7,519 nucleotides of DNA from Terriglobia bacterium (GTDB lineage: Bacteria > Acidobacteriota > Terriglobia > UBA7540). The translations under genes and the position numbers were made by a program. This document shows, piece by piece, positions 6,158 through 7,519 of the stretch (positions within the stretch are counted from its first letter, which is position 1; every line of letters starts with the position of its first letter). The notes under the pieces were generated by a model. The model worked only from the letters and a program-made list of their open reading frames with translations. It was not told the origin of the DNA and searched no databases. Where the stretch lies: NCBI GenBank assembly GCA_020072905.1, contig JAIQGB010000215.1:1-7519 (forward strand), given 5' to 3'.

Positions 6158-6370
6158 GAGGACACATCGCCTTCAAAGTATTTCACGGCGCCCGGTCGTC
6201 CAGAGGAGCTAAAAAAGGCGGGAGAAGAAATGTACCGTGTAGCGACCGGGCACTATCTTCTTGAACTCGAATCGACGGGTGCGCACCTCTCGATTCGACT
6301 GAAGCCCTCGGCTCTGGAGAGATTCCCGTGGGTGTCTCTTACCTATCCGACAACCTCGGTAGCTTGCTCG
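5375..6370 (+). repeat. Tandem coding repeat, unit 1
   Basis: Unit 1 spans PPCTIP to VACS, 332 codons including the amber stop. Aligned without gaps from SGPHRI to GDSIL, 69 of 103 residues are identical to unit 2 (counted by eye). Confidence 0.8.
6155..6157 (+). other. In-frame amber codon splitting the tandem VWFA-like gene
   Basis: Reading on from TAG in the same frame gives EDTSPSKYFTAPGRPEELKKAGEE and then the methionine at 6230 with no further stop until 7394-7396. The segment after the stop aligns with the C-terminal part of unit 2. By eye the TAG aligns near the AAG of WASKG in unit 2, one base away, but that part of the alignment is loose. AGGAGG (6156-6161) overlaps the stop, with no start codon behind it at a usable distance. 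Confidence 0.85.
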
Positions 6371-7396
6371 CAGGCGGCGAGACTGGGCTCGGTTCCGCAA
6401 ACACCCTGCATTGTCCCCGTGAATGTCTGGATGCCGAATTTGTCCTTGCTTCCTCAAGCGGCCGAGGACACCTTAACCCGCCAGTGGAAGGAGGATTTGG
6501 CCTCAAACAAATATCTGACGAAGGACCGCCAATGGAATACTTTGCTGCAGTCGTTGAGCCTCCTCGGAAACCTGAAGAACACCTTGCCCATCAAGATAGC
6601 ACTCCTGGACGAGCTTGCTGCCGATGCGTTCGTAGCACATGACGAGAGGAACCCCGTCCACGTCCCGTCCGTCGTAACTTATAGCGGTCCGCACCGCATC
6701 GTGTTCGTTGTTGAGAACCATAAGAAAACGCCGGCAGGAGCTCGGAAGATCGAATCGACGGTGATCACCAGCATCCTATCGAAGGCGCGCCCGGAAGATT
6801 CCTTCGCGTTGCTTACGACTCGCGGCCCGCGGGCGGAAATCCCGTTCGGTTCCAGCCGCAACACGCTGCGTGCCGCCGCTGAAAAACTGGCACTGCCGCC
6901 GCAACGCGGGCCGGGCGGAGAAGGCGTGCTCGACGCCATCCTCGAGGCCACCCGCTGGTTCCAGCCGCCCCAGCCCGGCGACTCGATCTTCCTGATGTCT
7001 ATGGACGGCGAAGGGAGAAACAAGGCCGGCTACTCCAAGGTGCAAGCCGCCCTATCAGCAGCCCGCGTGCGTGTGTTCGCGATTCGGTTGGTGGGGGACA
7101 TCGATGCATTCAGCCTCTCCTACCACCTGGGCCGCGCGAGCGGCGGCTGGGCCAGCAAGGGCCTTCCATGGCAGGGACCGCGGTCGACCGTTACTGACGA
7201 GCGGCTGCAAGAAATAATCAGCGACGCACAAGAAATGTACATGGAGGCAACCGAGCATTACCTGTTGAATCTCGATTCCTTCGGCCCTCACTTGACGATT
7301 GGGCTCACGGAGGCAACTCTGAATCAGTATCCCTGGGCTGAAGTCCACTACCCACGTGATGTCCGTGCCTGTTCGAATACCAAACCAGGCGATTAG
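6230..7396 (+). CDS. VWFA-like domain protein, 3' part of the amber-split gene (388 aa)
   Basis: Residues 1-47 (MYRVATGHYLLELESTG to SVACS) are the C-terminal end of unit 1: they match residues about 336-382 of this same product (MYMEATEHYLLNLDSFG to RACS). Unit 2 follows as a full copy of the mature sequence: TPCIVPVNVWMPNLS (58-72), a helical linker, LAADAFVAHDERNPVHV (129-145), SGPHRIVFVVEN (152-163), KARPEDSFALL (185-195), FGSSR (206-210), GVLDAILEATRWFQP (232-246), and ARVRVFAIRL (278-287). The metal-site motif is again lost (ENHKKTP). It has no signal peptide of its own. GGGAG (6220-6224), 5 bases before ATG 6230, could permit re-initiation, but a start inside a domain tail suggests this is not the original gene start. 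It ends ACSNTKPGD. Its role is unknown; such secreted VWFA proteins usually bind partners or matrix. Confidence 0.75.
   Translation: MYRVATGHYLLELESTGAHLSIRLKPSALERFPWVSLTYPTTSVACSQAARLGSVPQTPCIVPVNVWMPNLSLLPQAAEDTLTRQWKEDLASNKYLTKDRQWNTLLQSLSLLGNLKNTLPIKIALLDELAADAFVAHDERNPVHVPSVVTYSGPHRIVFVVENHKKTPAGARKIESTVITSILSKARPEDSFALLTTRGPRAEIPFGSSRNTLRAAAEKLALPPQRGPGGEGVLDAILEATRWFQPPQPGDSIFLMSMDGEGRNKAGYSKVQAALSAARVRVFAIRLVGDIDAFSLSYHLGRASGGWASKGLPWQGPRSTVTDERLQEIISDAQEMYMEATEHYLLNLDSFGPHLTIGLTEATLNQYPWAEVHYPRDVRACSNTKPGD
6401..7375 (+). repeat. Tandem coding repeat, unit 2
   Basis: Unit 2 spans TPCIVP to RACS, 325 codons. Compared with unit 1 it is 18 residues longer before SGPH and 25 shorter in the back half, where unit 1 has a Cys/Ser/Tyr-rich insertion (GGGCSYISDSYTCSTS). 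Confidence 0.8.
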
Positions 7397-7519
7397 CAGC
7401 CAGATCAGAGCCCGCGTGACATTCCCTCGCTTCAATAAAAATTCAAATGCTTTATTGATAAGCAAGACTGCTACAATAGTCAATAGAATTGGCTCGGTTA
7501 ACCAATACCATTCTTTTGG
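7055..7519 (-). CDS. Possible end of a membrane protein entering from the right edge
   Basis: The minus-strand frame is open from base 7519 to a stop at 7057-7055 (154 codons). Its first part, free of any other gene (7519-7397), encodes PKEWYWLTEPILLTIVAVLL followed by INKAFEFLLKRGNVTRALIWLL, that is, one good and one possible membrane segment. The rest is antisense to the VWFA-like gene and looks like a chance continuation of the frame, with Cys- and His-rich, non-hydrophobic sequence. The free part is much richer in A and T than the rest of the window. Either a membrane protein gene has lost its proper end here, or the frame is fortuitous. I cannot name a family. Confidence 0.25.
   Translation of the reverse strand, partial: PKEWYWLTEPILLTIVAVLLINKAFEFLLKRGNVTRALIWLLIAWFGIRTGTDITWVVDFSPGILIQSCLREPNRQVRAEGIEIQQVMLGCLHVHFLCVADYFLQPLVSNGRPRSLPWKALAGPAAARAAQVVGEAECIDVPHQPNREHTHAGC
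7432..7458. repeat. AT-rich inverted repeat downstream of the VWFA-like gene
   Basis: TCAATAAA (7432-7439) and TTTATTGA (7451-7458) are exact 8-base inverted copies with an 11-base spacer, about 35 bases after the TAG stop. It is a weak hairpin without G-C strength or a T-run, so a terminator role is doubtful. Confidence 0.3.

Noticed and set aside
6156..6161. AGGAGG overlapping the amber codon as a ribosome site for a second gene
   Set aside because: No ATG, GTG or TTG follows within 5-12 bases in any frame, so it cannot directly serve the ATG at 6230, which is more than 65 bases away.
6110..6240. Frameshift between the two VWFA-like ORFs
   Set aside because: Positions 5312 and 6230 are in the same frame and the translation is continuous across the gap; the only lesion is the TAG, so no frameshift is needed.
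7432..7458. Intrinsic terminator after the VWFA-like gene
   Set aside because: The stem is only A-T rich, the loop is 11 bases and no T-run follows; it is kept only as a low-confidence repeat.

Overview
The window (7519 bases, GC-rich, with an AT-rich tail) reads like a chromosomal segment of a soil-type Acidobacteriota bacterium. The best pointer is the pair of Acidobacteria-style VWFA-related secreted domains at the right. The GYD protein, the PQQ-type glucose/sorbosone dehydrogenase lipoprotein and the GNAT-fusion-like acyl-CoA synthetase fit this but are less specific. The lineage is an inference from protein families, not from a marker gene.

Layout. 1-1677 (minus): the first 559 codons of an NDP-forming acyl/acetyl-CoA synthetase that runs off the left edge. 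1678-1920: divergent intergenic gap with a clear sigma70-like promoter (1851-1878) for the small GYD-domain gene at 1921-2214 (plus). 2215-2251: convergent gap holding a GC-rich hairpin. 2252-3460 (minus): a PQQ-dependent sugar dehydrogenase-like lipoprotein whose best start is a rare CTG codon. 3505-4068 (plus): an exported PEBP/YbhB-type protein, divergent from the dehydrogenase. 4079-4107: another hairpin. 4128-4730 (plus): a YdeI/OmpD-associated family protein.

4731-5300 is a degraded mobile-element strip. It holds short TTGAGAC direct repeats, a piece of an IS1380-type transposase (4814-4927), two adjacent palindromes (5001-5030 and 5033-5061) and a small ORF (5110-5280) that may be the stump of a REP-associated transposase.

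5312-7396 is a single plus-strand reading frame, 695 codons including the terminal stop, interrupted by exactly one in-frame TAG at 6155-6157. It encodes a secreted protein made of two homologous VWFA-like units in tandem. Gene callers will split it into two CDSs (5312-6157 and 6230-7396), but alignment of the two units shows that the second ORF begins with the C-terminal part of unit 1. This amber-split duplicated protein is the most noteworthy item. 7397-7519 is an AT-rich tail where a minus-strand frame encodes hydrophobic segments, possibly the end of a membrane protein entering from the right.

The genes do not form an obvious pathway. They are mostly single-gene units on alternating strands, with REP-like palindromes in the gaps. 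I found no RNA gene, CRISPR array or complete defence or biosynthetic system.
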